From: Craspedostauros australis
Taxonomy: Eukaryota; Bacillariophyta; Bacillariophyceae; Mastogloiales; Achnanthaceae
DNA: 64,000 nucleotides
Direction: 5' to 3'
Assembly: GCA_026770025.1 (NCBI GenBank)
Contig: JAMXDE010000006.1
Span: forward strand, 2,796,001 to 2,860,000
A model generated the notes under the pieces. It made no database searches. It was not told where the DNA came from and worked only from the letters and a program-made list of their open reading frames with translations. Below, piece after piece: positions 10,943 through 21,537 of this stretch. Made by a program: the position numbers and the translations under genes. The first letter of the stretch is position 1. The number at the start of each line of letters is the position of its first letter.

Positions 10943-13900
10943 ATGAAGTTCTCCTTGATGCCATCGGCCCTGACCGGCCTCATCATGGCCAGCGGCATCC
11001 TCAACAAGCAGGAGGCCGGACTGATCGCCGAAGCCGCCACGGCCACAGCCGGCGAAACGACCATGGAGGATCTGCTGGCCAACGGCGATCTACCAGAGAA
11101 CTCAGCCGTCTTCAAGCACTTCGTCGCCATGCATGACACGCACACCTGCGTGGGCGATGAGCACGCCTTTCCCTTCAACAATCAGATCCGGGGAGTCAAC
11201 CTCGGAGGGTGGATGGTCCTGGAGCCATGGATCACCCCTTCTCTCTTCTACCAATTCCTCGGGGGCAAGAAACACAACACCGCCATGGACAGCTACACCT
11301 TCTGCCAAGTCCTGGGCAAGGAGGAGGCCAACCGCCAGCTGAAGCGCCATTGGGAGACGTGGGTCACGGAGGACCACATCAAGGAACTGGCGAAGAGCGG
11401 CAACATCAACTCGCTGCGTCTTCCCGTCGGTGACTACATGTTCAGGCCATACGGCCCATACGGTACGTACCATGCAACTGCTCGCTCTCTTACAGCCCGT
11501 CGCATTGCGCGCCCTTTTTTGCCTTTGCTTTCCCGCATGTTATTTTCATTATTGTTCCTTTGTTGGAGTTGGAGTTGGTGATGTGTCGAAACTAACCCGC
11601 CATGTGTCTGTCATAAATTCCTACATTCCCGCCCACCATTTCCATGCCCACTTTCGCACATGCCCCCAAATGTAAAACACAAATGCCAATGCCAACGGCT
11701 TTGCAATGGCCCTTCGTCGTCTCGCGTCTGTCTTGGTTTGCCTACCCTCTTCTCGTTTGCTTCACCTTTCCTAACCAACCGATCGACCAATCAATCGATA
11801 AATTGGCCGACCACCCAACGTATTGTATCATCCATCCCATCCCACCCAATCTATTGTACAATCTACAGTCTCTGAAACTTCAGCGACGCTGGGCAGAGAC
11901 ATCAGCTGCTGGGATGGAGCGTTGGATTACGTCGACCAGGTCCTCGAATGGGCCTACGAATACGGACTGTCCGTCCTCATCGACATCCATGCCATGAAGG
12001 ACAGCCAGAATGGCTTCGATAACTCCGGACAGGCCATGGGCTTGGAGTGGACCGCCCAGTTCGGCGAAGAAACCTTCCAGCATTGGCCAATCCGCAAGGC
12101 GCAGTGGATGGGCGAATTCGATCCAGAAAGCAAGACGTATCCCGTCATCAATCACGACAACATCGACCACGCCTTGGATGTCATCAGCCTCATCGCCCAG
12201 CGCTGGGGCGATCATCCAGCCGTTCTTGGGCTGGAGCCAATCAACGAACCGTGGGAACTCACGCCCATCGAGGAATTGAAGCAGTTCTATTGGGAAGGAT
12301 ACCTCCGCGTCAAGGAACATGCACCAAGATGGAAGTACATTATCCACGATTCCTTCCGTTTGGATCCAGAAATTTGGGGAGGATTCATGGCTGGGTAAGT
12401 ATGGCACCATGCTCCTGTTCTGTCTTCTTTGAATGATTGAATACGTGAATTTCCGGATGTGCGGATGCACAAGATGAAATGAAACTGGATGGAGCAGAAT
12501 GCGCCGATCTACGAGTCTGCCTTGGCTTGAATGTCGCGCCCCCAAAGCATCAAGAGCTTCACTCACTCAAACTTCGTCTCATTCATGCATTCATTCATTC
12601 ATGTTCGCACTCTCCCCATTTTCTTCATTTGACGCGATCTGATACTGTACGCAACAAATTGATACACTGCAATGCAATCACTGTTGCATTGTACCGATGC
12701 ATTCTATCCCCCTCCCCCAATCATTTTCACATCCGCACGCATCTTTGCCAACGCAGCTGCCCCGACCGTGCCATGGATGCTCACATTTACCAGGCATGGG
12801 ACAAGGAAACCAGCAGACTCAAGTTTTACAACGAAGCCTGTGGCATGAAGGGAAAGCTCGCGGCCATTGAAGACGCTTTCGGTCCCGTCGTTCTTGGCGA
12901 ATGGTCCCTTGCCACAGACAACTGCGCCATGTGGCTCAACGGATTCAACGACAATCTTCCTGGATACCCAACCTTCCCGTGCAAATATGTCGAGTGCTCC
13001 GCTCCCTACATGGGGCTCGAGCAACCAGGCACACCAGTGGACACCACAAAGGGATTGCAAGGTCCCTTCGGCACAGCTGGATTGTCCGGCCCAATCTACG
13101 GCTTCTGCCCCATCGAACGTGACTGGTACAAGGAAGGACCACACACAATGGAGACTGGGCAAGGCAAGATCAAGGAATCCGCAGAAGCGCCACCGGAGCT
13201 GAGAGACACAGACAACGTGATGAAGAATCTCTACCGCAAGAAAATGCATTCCTTGACCACCGTGTCACACGGTCACTACTTCTGGAACTTCCGAACGGAT
13301 CTGCAAGAGCCTGCGTGGAGCTACCTTTTGGCCATGGAGAGGGGTTGGATTCCACGCAAGAGTGAGCAGTTCGTCGACATCGAGCATGCATGCGCCAAGG
13401 AGGATCTTGGGCTCTTCGTCTGCACACTGAAAGAAGAAGCTTCGGCAAAGAACATCATCGGAGCGCTGCAGTACATTGACTACGTCAACAACAAGGACCT
13501 TCCACCGGAGGATGTTATCGAGGTTGCATATGACGTCAACGACCCCAATCTTATCGAAAGCACAGGGGCCAACCAGAGAATCGATGATTTCTTCCAGGCT
13601 CATCGCCTGGAGGGTGCCACGTGTGATTTTGGCGGCATCGCTCTGCTCGTGGAAGAGAACAAAACGTTCTACCCATCCATGGCACCGACCATGCCACCGG
13701 GCTATGGACCATCCGGCCCGAGCCCCGTCGAGATGCTCGTCATCGTCCTGGTCGCTGTCATTTGCGGGTTCCTTGTCGGATTCGTCGTGGCCATGCGCTG
13801 CAGTCCAGGCTTCAACCAGCACGTGCGTGGCACTAAGTGGTTCAAGCCAATCACCAAATCCAACAGCAAGATCCTGCGATCATCCTTGGCATTGCCGGCG

Positions 13901-13981
13901 CTGGAGACGCAAGGAGAACTGGATGCCCTCATGAAGGATGTCAACGGAATGGAGTATCAGAACACAGGCACTTTCTCTTGA
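10943..13981 (+). CDS. Exo-1,3-beta-glucanase (GH5 family), secreted and C-terminally membrane-anchored
   Basis: Three exons fit canonical GT-AG introns and one frame: 10943-11462, 11884-12394 and 12757-13981 (751 residues). An N-terminal signal peptide is followed by the GH5 glucan 1,3-beta-glucosidase core: R-G-V-N-L-G-G-W near residue 82, V-L-I-D-I-H and S-Q-N-G-F-D-N-S-G in exon 2, the acid/base N-E-P (Glu about 295) and the nucleophile G-E-W (Glu about 392) in exon 3. Near the C-terminus is one transmembrane helix (M-L-V-I-V-L-V-A-V...) with a short basic cytosolic tail. The expected role is removal of glucose from non-reducing ends of beta-1,3-glucan at the cell surface or in a secretory compartment; in diatoms the obvious substrates are chrysolaminarin-like glucans or cell-wall callose. 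The C-terminal anchor is longer than in typical secreted fungal enzymes. Confidence 0.93.
11463..11883 (+). other. Intron 1 of the glucanase gene
   Basis: The 421-bp intron starts GTACGT and ends TTCAG. It splits a codon after its first base, and joining restores Y-G-P-Y-A with the catalytic-domain frame intact. It is pyrimidine-rich and contains no gene of its own. Confidence 0.85.
12395..12756 (+). other. Intron 2 of the glucanase gene
   Basis: The 362-bp intron starts GTAAGT and ends GCAG. It splits a glycine codon after its second base (G-F-M-A-G then C-P-D-R). The nominal ORF beginning at 12479 reads through the intron; its first 92 or so residues are not coding. Confidence 0.85.
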
Positions 13982-14442
13982 AGGTAACGGCGAGCCCGCA
14001 ATTCTGAGCGCAAGCCACACGCGTACATAGCCACACATTCGATCAATCAATGCTGTGCGCGGAAGTTCACAGCAGCAACAACAGCAATAACAACAACAAC
14101 AACAACACTCGTCCCAATTCAGTTCACAAGAACAAAGCGCAGACAAGCGTGCCGTCAGGATGCTGAAGTATCGCAATAACGGTCCCCAACATCACTGGCA
14201 GCGACAAACCAAACTGGCAAAAGCCGCAGTATATCTCCGTTTGCGCACCCACGCAACCGTAACAAAATAAATCTCCATTACATTCAGCAATGATTTTGCA
14301 GCCTCGTTGACTCTGCCTGCCTGGCGATCATTCACCAAAAACTATTGTGACCTGATTTACAACCCTACTCGTGCTTCATGCCTGTAGCCACCATGGAGGC
14401 GAAGTTTCACATTACCTCCCCTCACGCGTACTCCATTCAAAT
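13982..14442. other. Convergent 3' region between glucanase and alpha-kinase
   Basis: Both flanking genes end here, tail to tail. The region contains an AAC/CAG trinucleotide run at about 14073-14106 and otherwise looks like two facing 3' UTRs. Confidence 0.55.
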
Positions 14443-17151
14443 TCACTCTTCGATATCTGCGGCCTTCAAGCTCCATTCTGTGGCGCTCTTCATCTTGCCA
14501 TCCGCAATGGCACGGTCGGCTGCCTGCTGGTACAGCATGGCCGCTTCGGTCTTGTTGCCGTGCTCGGCCTTGAGATCTGCCAACTCGGCCTGCAGCTGGT
14601 AGACTGGGATCATGCATTTGTCATCGGAGCTTTCACAGCCGAGTGCCTCTTCATCGGACAAAGGTCCTCCCAAATTGGTCTGCGTGGCGGTGGGCGGGAT
14701 CAGGGGACGGACCTGGCTAGTGTCCAGCGTTTCAGTGGAACCATCGTCATCGTATTGAATCGTGATGCGACCATCGTCTGCATGAACGTCGACAATGGTG
14801 CCAGGATAAAACGAGCCCTCGAGGGCATAGTTGCCCTCCGCTCTGTCCCCGACAGCCACGATTTTCGCGTGGCAGCTTTTCTTTTCACGTTCCTGATGCT
14901 TCTGCCTCTCCTCGTCTTCCTCCTCCATGGCGTAGATGTGCTTCAGGGTATCCTCCAGCACCTCCATGAGGACCTTCGGCGAGGCGGCGTGCGTGCCACC
15001 CTTCTCCATGGCGATGTGCTGTCCTTCATCCAGCAGGATCTGGTAGAGGAGACAGCCGGCCGCTGCCTTGGGACCGGCTGGAGGGTACGGCGATTGCATG
15101 GCGCGCCGCAGAAACTCCTTGGACGCGTCAAAGTCGATGGGGACGATGTCCCGCAACAGATCGGACACGACCGAATCCAATCCGGAATGGATGCGTCCGA
15201 ATGCCAGGCAGGCCGGGACGTTGTGCAAGGACGCCGCATGCGACAGATGGAAGAGAACGGAGAAGCTGTCGTGGGAGGGTTGATCCTCGGCATCGTTCTG
15301 ATCTTTGCTGCTGGTGTTGCTGTTGCTGCGATCATTCTGGCTGTTAAGATTGTCGTCATGGTTGTGATTGCCGTCACCTGGAGACGCATCGTCCGCGGAC
15401 TCTTGGATTGCCGGATGGGCATGTGGCACGATCTCTGGGAATCGTCCCATGCCATGCAACACGGCCAGCTGATAGTGCACCTTGCCCAAGTTGATTCGCG
15501 TTTCGTCGGTGGGAACGATGGGATCAGAGATCCTGCGTATAAGTAGGCTGCGTCGCCGGCGTGGCTTGCGGTCGGTTTCAGAGGTGTTGCTCGTCGTGGA
15601 ATCACTGCGAGAAAGGGCAAGATCGTCGATGTGGCCGGGTCTGCCTCTGCCACTGTGTGTTTGACCGTGCTTGTTGCCAGCGTCGTCGCCGGTACCATCA
15701 CCGACGTCATCGCCATCGGCATCACTGCTCACGCCGCTGCTGGCGCTTCTGCTGTACAGCAACTCTCCCGATTCCTTGCGGTTGTACAGCGTCCTGTCAA
15801 ACTTGAAGTCCTTCTTGGCACGGTCCAAACAGAGCTTGACTTCATCCACGTCCGATGCGGTTCGATGCAGGATCATCTTCTTCCTGGCGGGCACGGGTGA
15901 TTTGGGGACCGCCTTCTCCATGCAGCGCTTCAACGTGAGCTGCACATCCTCTCGCATGGTGACGTTGGAACGCCTCTCCGTCTTGCGATCTTCTTCGGGC
16001 CGCAGCGCGTTGAGATCGAACGGCATCTGCAGCGCGCTGCATCGTCGCTGACGATTCTGATCCAACCTGGCAAAGTTGTTGTTGGTGTCAAGCTCGCTGC
16101 TGCCGTCCATGCCATCCGCGAGATCCTTGGCGGAGGATGCGTCCGATAACATGGAGTACACATCGTCCTCGAACTTGGCCTGGTGCTTGATTTCGTTCTT
16201 GGAGAGCGGAAAGACGGGAATGCCCAAGGCGTCCGCCAGCGAGTTGTGCCGGAAGGTCTTGAAGAAGAGGGCCATGCCGCGGGGTCCGAGATCGCCATCC
16301 CCGAATCGGTAGTCCGAGCTGAGCACCTGCGGATCGGTGAAGAGATCGCCGACGCCCTGGATGTCAGCGACGAGACGGTTGCCGGAGCTGACGTAGAAGG
16401 AGTGCGCCGAGAAGACCTGCGGCGTGACGCGGTGCAGATCCTCATCGACGAAGCCGGCGTTGGTGTTGTGCTTCGTGAAGCCGCAGCCGTAGGAATCGTG
16501 ACCGGCGATGAAGCGCTCCACCGCGAACCAGGGAGATCCGGGTCTGTCGGGGAATTCGACCGCGTAGGCCCGGATGAAGACGATCTGTTTGGGCGGTTCC
16601 TGGGCGTTGAAGTGCCCCGCCCACTGCGCGGCCTCGTACTGCAGCATGATGTCGTTCTGCACCGCTGCCTTGGCCTCATCGGAGGTGTCCACCACGCCAT
16701 CCTTGTGGTAGGCCTTGGCGACGTAGTTGGACGCCCTGGTCCATCCGTAGTTGTGAAAGCGATGGTTGGTGGCCGACATGGGAGGCGGGGACCTCTTCTT
16801 CATGCGGTAGCACCACCGCATGGCCCCGTGCGCGAAGGGCTGCTTCTCCATCTTGACGATGGTCTCCTCCGTGTGCCACGTGCGCGTGTGGGGATGGTAC
16901 AGATGGCGGATGATGCGCTCGGCAGGGATCTTCTCCATGTGGTGCTTGCACCATGGATCTCCCTCTGCGACAGCCAGGCTGGCCGCGTGCTTCAGCAGGC
17001 CGATCAGCCTCTCTCGTGCCGGCGACGATGACGGCTGCGACGATGGCTGTGGCTTTGCCGTCCCTGTCTCCTTGGCTCCCACCGACGTCACCACGGGATC
17101 TGCTCCGCCTCCTTCCGCCTCCAGCGGCTCAGCCACCACTCGCGACTCCAT
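14443..17151 (-). CDS. Alpha-kinase, eukaryotic elongation factor 2 kinase-like
   Basis: The single-exon product is 902 residues. Residues 46-68 (L-I-G-L-L-K-H-A-A ... D-P-W) resemble the calmodulin-binding segment in front of the eEF2K kinase domain. The alpha-kinase domain spans about 75-310: catalytic Lys in N-Y-V-A-K (146), V-A-D-I-Q-G-V-G-D-L with Asp 263, and G-D-G-D-L-G-P-R-G-M-A-L-F-F at 284-297. These match animal eEF2K very closely. A long acidic/basic, Ser-rich linker follows. The C-terminal third has SEL1/TPR-like helical repeats, as in eEF2K. An extra segment near 775-815 (Y-P-G-T-I-V-D-V ... I-Q-Y-D-D-D-G) looks like a Tudor-type barrel, which I do not know from animal eEF2K. 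The expected role is Ca/calmodulin-dependent phosphorylation of eEF2 to slow elongation. Four 17-bp repeats lie 7 bp before the start codon. Confidence 0.92.
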   Translation of the reverse strand: MESRVVAEPLEAEGGGADPVVTSVGAKETGTAKPQPSSQPSSSPARERLIGLLKHAASLAVAEGDPWCKHHMEKIPAERIIRHLYHPHTRTWHTEETIVKMEKQPFAHGAMRWCYRMKKRSPPPMSATNHRFHNYGWTRASNYVAKAYHKDGVVDTSDEAKAAVQNDIMLQYEAAQWAGHFNAQEPPKQIVFIRAYAVEFPDRPGSPWFAVERFIAGHDSYGCGFTKHNTNAGFVDEDLHRVTPQVFSAHSFYVSSGNRLVADIQGVGDLFTDPQVLSSDYRFGDGDLGPRGMALFFKTFRHNSLADALGIPVFPLSKNEIKHQAKFEDDVYSMLSDASSAKDLADGMDGSSELDTNNNFARLDQNRQRRCSALQMPFDLNALRPEEDRKTERRSNVTMREDVQLTLKRCMEKAVPKSPVPARKKMILHRTASDVDEVKLCLDRAKKDFKFDRTLYNRKESGELLYSRSASSGVSSDADGDDVGDGTGDDAGNKHGQTHSGRGRPGHIDDLALSRSDSTTSNTSETDRKPRRRRSLLIRRISDPIVPTDETRINLGKVHYQLAVLHGMGRFPEIVPHAHPAIQESADDASPGDGNHNHDDNLNSQNDRSNSNTSSKDQNDAEDQPSHDSFSVLFHLSHAASLHNVPACLAFGRIHSGLDSVVSDLLRDIVPIDFDASKEFLRRAMQSPYPPAGPKAAAGCLLYQILLDEGQHIAMEKGGTHAASPKVLMEVLEDTLKHIYAMEEEDEERQKHQEREKKSCHAKIVAVGDRAEGNYALEGSFYPGTIVDVHADDGRITIQYDDDGSTETLDTSQVRPLIPPTATQTNLGGPLSDEEALGCESSDDKCMIPVYQLQAELADLKAEHGNKTEAAMLYQQAADRAIADGKMKSATEWSLKAADIEE

Positions 17152-17158
17152 CGTGAAG

Positions 17159-17226
17159 GGTATGCCACGGATACGGGTATGCTACGGATACGGGTATGCT
17201 ACGGATACGGGTATGCTACGGATATG
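17159..17226. repeat. Four tandem 17-bp repeats in the leader of the eEF2K-like gene
   Basis: The unit GGTATGCTACGGATACG is repeated four times without gaps (17159, 17176, 17193, 17210), with one substitution in the first copy and one in the last. On the coding strand of the kinase gene the array ends 7 bp before the ATG, so it lies in the 5' UTR or core promoter. Confidence 0.9.
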
Positions 17227-17894
17227 TTGTGGTGTGCTGTGCTTCGACCTCATACGTTGCGGACAGCGTGCGAATATGTGGAGATCGGCGACGATGTGGA
17301 GATGGAGTTGTGATGTGATGCAGGCGCGGCTTCCGCACGAGATCGAACGCAAGGAAGATCACAACCGCAAGGAAGATGTTGCGTACTTGTGCACAAAAGA
17401 GAGGATTCGTGACCAACATCGGCGGAAAAGAACACCGAGGAACCGAACTCACGTTGCAGAAATAAGAACTCTGTGGGTGCATTCCATTGAGTCGAACAAT
17501 CAGTCGAATCGGTCGAACTCATCATTCGTGAAGATTCACGAAAACTACCTGAAAGTGCGAAGGAAGAAGAGAAAGCTACCCTGTGAAGAAACAGGTGCTC
17601 CTACGACTATGATGCAACAAATGAGACCTTGGGTTTCGCGAAAACTAAAGGCAGCTATGCTGCTACGCGTACTATTAACTTCATGTATACCGAGAGCACT
17701 CTCTGTGTACGACAATCATACGTTGAGCGCCACGGCGGCTTGTTACGCGCACTCTTCGTGAGAATTTGCTTCTGTCGCTTGAGGCAGGTCAAGCGATAGT
17801 CAGCGCCACGTCCATTTCTTGGACCGCCTGCACAAGGAGACTCGACGAGGTTCATCCAGGCCGAGCCTCCTGGGCGGCGATAGTTGCAACGCGC
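17227..17894. other. Intergenic, upstream region of the eEF2K-like gene and 3' region of the TPR-like gene
   Basis: No gene is supported. A plus-strand open frame runs through it from inside the kinase gene, but it is antisense to the kinase and has no domain. The left part should hold the promoter of the minus-strand kinase. Confidence 0.5.
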
Positions 17895-18959
17895 TCATGC
17901 TGCAGGCGCCGCGGCTTTCGTGCCGCTGAGGGACGTAAGCAGAAACGCAAAGATGAATTCCAGCGCCTTGGATGTATGTGATGGCGTGGCACCATCTAGC
18001 TCGACGAAGTACGCTAGTGCTTGCTGCAGATGCACCATGGATGCAGGGACGCAGTCGCCGCCGTGCACCAAGCGAACGAGATGTGCCATGTTGATGTTCA
18101 CCATGATCACAAAGATGGGGGAGGCGTGGATCTCGTTGGCCTGGCGTTCCCACAGCGACACCGTGTTTTGGTACAGCATCATGGCTTTCCTCACGAATTT
18201 GTCAGCGGCTGCAGGGTGTTTGCTGTTGCTGTCGATTCGATCGCATCTCTGTGCATGCTGCACCGCCTTCATGTGATACACAATCGAGAGGTTGAAGATG
18301 GTCACGAACGACAGCAGGTGCACAGCATTCGAGATGCTGTATCTGATCAAGTTGGGGCTTTGGCGCTGCTTATCGGCGACGTCGTTGTGGGGTTGGCTCG
18401 TGGATGGTCGACTACCAATGGAGACGCTCAGTAAACTGCTGCAGAAAGCGTCGTCCGACGGACCCTGCAGTCCAGACTGCTGTTGCTGGCGATGGTGGAG
18501 CATATGATCGTTCTGCAGCAGCGCATGTGCTTCATGCTTATCGTCATCAGCCGAGTGCACTTCTCCGCGACAGTCCTGTGGAGTGGGGTCGAAACTAATC
18601 TCAAGATCGACGCACTCATCGAGTGGGTGGTCGGTGATGTGTTGGGAAGGCAAGCGTGGCAGCGGTCGTTGCTCCTGTTGGTGCTGCGCTTGTTGCCGCC
18701 CTTCCTCGTGTTGCTCTTGATGCTGCTGTTGTTGTGACTGCGATGGTGGGTGCGCGGGTAGATGCGATGCGGACGGCGCCGCCACCATCTTCGGGACCAA
18801 CGTGCTTCTCGATTGGGATGCAGCGCCCAGCTTCGCTGTCAGCTGTCGCGCAAGCTTCAGACCATGGATGAGGTGATTCAGAGCATGATCGTAGTCGTTT
18901 CGAACGAAGCCGGCCATTGCCTGCTTGTTGTGATGAACGCAGCTCGTGATGATATTCAT
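17895..18959 (-). CDS. TPR-like helical protein with a glutamine/histidine-rich insert (diatom family), copy 1
   Basis: The single-exon ORF encodes 354 residues. Residues 1-45 form a helical N-terminus with repeated A-x-x-x-L-x-x-G-L-K-L-type spacing (N-D-Y-D-H-A-L-N-H). A low-complexity insert at about 65-165 is rich in Gln, His and Glu. The C-terminal half holds TPR-like helices: F-N-L-S-I-V-Y-H-x-K-A, then K-A-M-M-L-Y-Q-N-T, then N-I-N-M-A-H-L. The same order occurs in the protein at 33978-35000, so the two are paralogues in the same orientation about 15 kb apart. Families like this, with F-N-L-A-L-x-x-H followed by A-L-x-L-Y, are numerous in diatoms; the role is unknown, and protein-protein scaffolding is the usual inference. 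No signal peptide or membrane segment is seen. Confidence 0.7.
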   Translation of the reverse strand: MNIITSCVHHNKQAMAGFVRNDYDHALNHLIHGLKLARQLTAKLGAASQSRSTLVPKMVAAPSASHLPAHPPSQSQQQQHQEQHEEGRQQAQHQQEQRPLPRLPSQHITDHPLDECVDLEISFDPTPQDCRGEVHSADDDKHEAHALLQNDHMLHHRQQQQSGLQGPSDDAFCSSLLSVSIGSRPSTSQPHNDVADKQRQSPNLIRYSISNAVHLLSFVTIFNLSIVYHMKAVQHAQRCDRIDSNSKHPAAADKFVRKAMMLYQNTVSLWERQANEIHASPIFVIMVNINMAHLVRLVHGGDCVPASMVHLQQALAYFVELDGATPSHTSKALEFIFAFLLTSLSGTKAAAPAA

Positions 18960-20028
18960 GGTTGATACTCGATGGTTGATACTCGATGGTCAATGCCCGA
19001 TGTGCAGATTTGTGAAGTTGTGGGCGCTCCACGATTGCTCTCACGAGTATGAGCACGACTACCAGTAGGAATACAAAGTCCTCTGGCCGTGGCGGAATCG
19101 AACCAATTGGTGCTGCAAATGGCCTTGCCTTGCCGACGTGATGGGAGGGGTGTGAACTGGGGTCTCTCTCGTTCCTGGTTTGTTTCGAGGGGTCAATAAG
19201 TTCGGAATAATGAGACCGAAGATGACGGAAATGGTGACGATGGCAACGACAATCAAGATTACGTACTGGTGGGCGGTACAGTACTTGTTGTTTCACGGAC
19301 ATGCAAAAGGTCAAGTGCGGTTGTGGTGGCGTAGAAGAACTGCGGGGTGTGATCAATGCGCATCTGCCGAGTCGAAAAAATGAGACCGAGACAGAGAGAA
19401 AGGGAGCGGTACTTGTGCGGCGATGAGCGCCGCGGAGAGAAGACAAGAACGATCGGGCAGCCTGGTCTGACTTCTGTTGTTGTTCACGGCCGCAAAACGC
19501 GTGGGGAAACAGAATGGAGTAGAGTAGGGTGGAGCAGGTAACACTCATCCAACGTAATCCATGAAGAGCTCGGAGAACGATGCATGAGTCAACTGCTCGC
19601 GCTCATTTGCACTCGAACCAACGCATGCCGTGCACGGACTCGCCATGGGAACAAAAAGTTGACACAACCACACACTTGGAACTGACAAGTTGATGTCACA
19701 AGATTGCACAAGACGGAAAGTGCACGACCTGAGTGGGCAAGTGGAATATGCGTTCGTGTTCTGTCGTCGTTCTTCCTCTCGAAACCCGCAGTACTTCACA
19801 GGCAGTTGAGTCTCTCATGACGGAGTACCCCCCGAATAGATGAATCCACCATAAATAAAAGTGCACGTCATTGCACAAGATCGCGACAAAACAGGTCCAA
19901 GAGCGTGCGTATGAGCGTAACATTGCTGTCGTATGATTAGGTAGAGCATTGTGCTCCACCATAGCGTAGTCCACTGACAAGGACGCCCCTTTGAGCCTCT
20001 TATGGCAGCGCGCTTGTCCTTTTGCCAA
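18960..20028. other. Intergenic between the TPR-like gene and the transposon, no gene supported
   Basis: The segment adjoining 18959 is the presumed promoter of the TPR-like gene and contains a direct ATGGTTGATACTCG duplication at about 18958-18985. A pol III B-box-like word (19094-19104, minus strand) is not part of a foldable tRNA. The remainder up to 20028 has only short ORFs. Confidence 0.5.
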
Positions 20029-20067
20029 GGGGGGGAAGGGAAAACGGCGTTTTTTGCGAATTGCGAC
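20029..20067 (+). repeat. Left terminal inverted repeat of the 8.8-kb transposon
   Basis: The 39-bp repeat begins with seven G and contains AAAACGGCGTTTT, a near-palindrome that could be a transposase-binding site. It pairs with 28801-28840 on the opposite strand with two mismatches and one G difference. Confidence 0.88.
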
Positions 20068-20397
20068 GAAGGAAAACGAAAGTCGAAAAGGGATGCGGGC
20101 CACCAAATGGCGAAACATTCTTGCGTATTTTCCAAAACAACTTGTGGCATTTTTGCTCATTATCGTGTTGCGTACGGACTGCATCTTGTTTTTTTTTTGC
20201 TTTTTTCATTCTGGTCCACGGATCCTTCGCCTCTCCATGCGATTCCACACATTCGACAGCCGCAGAGCCAGCATGTTCCCCTCTCTTCGAAGGGGGGTTG
20301 CAGATGTTGTTCCAACTCTCTTGCCAGTTGGCTTGTTGCATTCCATCAGCAGGATTCATCTAGTTACAACAATCAAAAGTTGCACATTCTGACTCCA

Positions 20398-21537
20398 CTA
20401 TTTATGGTATGCTCGTTTGCCTTGCTGATGTGGTTTACTTGCATCACAGCGGCTCTGTCGTGCAGCCCTCCCCCGGGCCCTCATCCCAGTAGTAGCAGCC
20501 TCTCCTGGTTCTTTCTCTTTGTCATCATGCTGGTGTTGTGGTTGTTGTTCTTCCATACCTTCTTCTGCTGTTGGTGGTGGTGCTGCTGCAGGCTGCAGTG
20601 CTTGTTCCATACTTCCTTCTGCTGTCTCTCCTGTTCTTGCATCATCTTCAGGGACCGCTGCAGTTGATGCCAGTGTTGCGGTTGGCGATGGCATCCTGAT
20701 TCTAGATATTTTGGCTCCTGTTGGTGATGCTGGTGATCGTGGTGATGACATTGCCTGCGTCTCTGTTCGTGTCTCTGTTTGTGTTCTGTGATGGGCATCA
20801 ACTGCCTGGGCTGGTAGGATCCATTGAGATGATGGGAGAATGCAGCTTCTCTGGCTTCTTTTATCCATGTTAGGGCGTTGGTGCATGTACTGGTCTGAAC
20901 CAGCTCCCACACCTGCCACAACTGTTGCCACTGGACCTTGACAAGCTGATCTGCATGCCAACTGGCTAGCAACATCAACCAACGCTGCATCGAGGGAGAT
21001 CTCCTTGTGCTCCCACCATTTGTTGCCATTTGGGGAGACGTCAACATTGACTTCAGGGCCACCTGCCAGGGGCACTTGTTTTGCGAGGTGGGGCTTCCTC
21101 ATTTCTTGGATTTCTTCATTGACATCTCCAAACAATCTGGATCTCTGTTGCAAGGTGTCCTCCCGTGCCTGCTTTGCGTGCTTTGCCTCCACCTTGAGAG
21201 CCAGCTGAGACTCCATCATCTCAAACATTGCCCTCTGTATTTCAATGCAATCTCTCGTTAGTTTGGTACTGTCCATCAAGACTGACATGAAATCTTCAGT
21301 GGCAGTCAGGGTTGCTGTCTGATGACTGATTACAGAAACTGTGGGCGTGGCTTGTTGGCCATGCAGCCATGGCTGCATTGCCGATGGTAGTTGTCCGTTG
21401 CTGTTGTGCAGACTGTCCCCTGCCGGCGTGGAGCAGCGACCTCCTAGGTCGATTGTGGGTTGGGGTGTTGAGGGCGTCATGTTGTTGCCAGCCATGGCAG
21501 CTGTGGTGCCGACAGTCGTGTTCCTTGTGCTCGTCAT
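20398..21537 (-). CDS. Coiled-coil, Thr/Gln/Pro-rich protein of unknown function inside the transposon
   Basis: The ORF encodes 379 residues from the ATG at 21537. Residues 1-75 are T/P/S-rich. Residues about 80-150 form a strongly helical, charged, likely coiled-coil region (D-F-M-S-V-L-M-D-S-T-K-L ... M-F-E-M-M-E-S-Q-L-A-L-K ... H-A-K-Q-A-R-E). The C-terminal half is low complexity, with Q/H-rich stretches, and ends Arg/Lys-rich. The layout resembles the C-terminal part of the Myb/SANT-like second protein many PIF/Harbinger elements encode, but no Myb domain is visible here; that link is inference. It could equally be captured host sequence. No pseudogene lesion is evident within the ORF. 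Confidence 0.4.
   Translation of the reverse strand: MTSTRNTTVGTTAAMAGNNMTPSTPQPTIDLGGRCSTPAGDSLHNSNGQLPSAMQPWLHGQQATPTVSVISHQTATLTATEDFMSVLMDSTKLTRDCIEIQRAMFEMMESQLALKVEAKHAKQAREDTLQQRSRLFGDVNEEIQEMRKPHLAKQVPLAGGPEVNVDVSPNGNKWWEHKEISLDAALVDVASQLACRSACQGPVATVVAGVGAGSDQYMHQRPNMDKRSQRSCILPSSQWILPAQAVDAHHRTQTETRTETQAMSSPRSPASPTGAKISRIRMPSPTATLASTAAVPEDDARTGETAEGSMEQALQPAAAPPPTAEEGMEEQQPQHQHDDKEKEPGEAATTGMRARGRAARQSRCDASKPHQQGKRAYHK

Noticed and set aside
15930-17031. Long ORFs in other frames overlapping the alpha-kinase gene
   Set aside because: Arg/Ser/Pro-rich or Val/Gly/Asp-rich shadows of the kinase frame; no motif.
19090-19180. tRNA-like sequence: minus strand contains GGTTCGATTCC, a pol III B-box match
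   Set aside because: The bases around it do not form a T-arm stem, an acceptor stem or a D-arm, so it is at most a tRNA-derived relic or chance.
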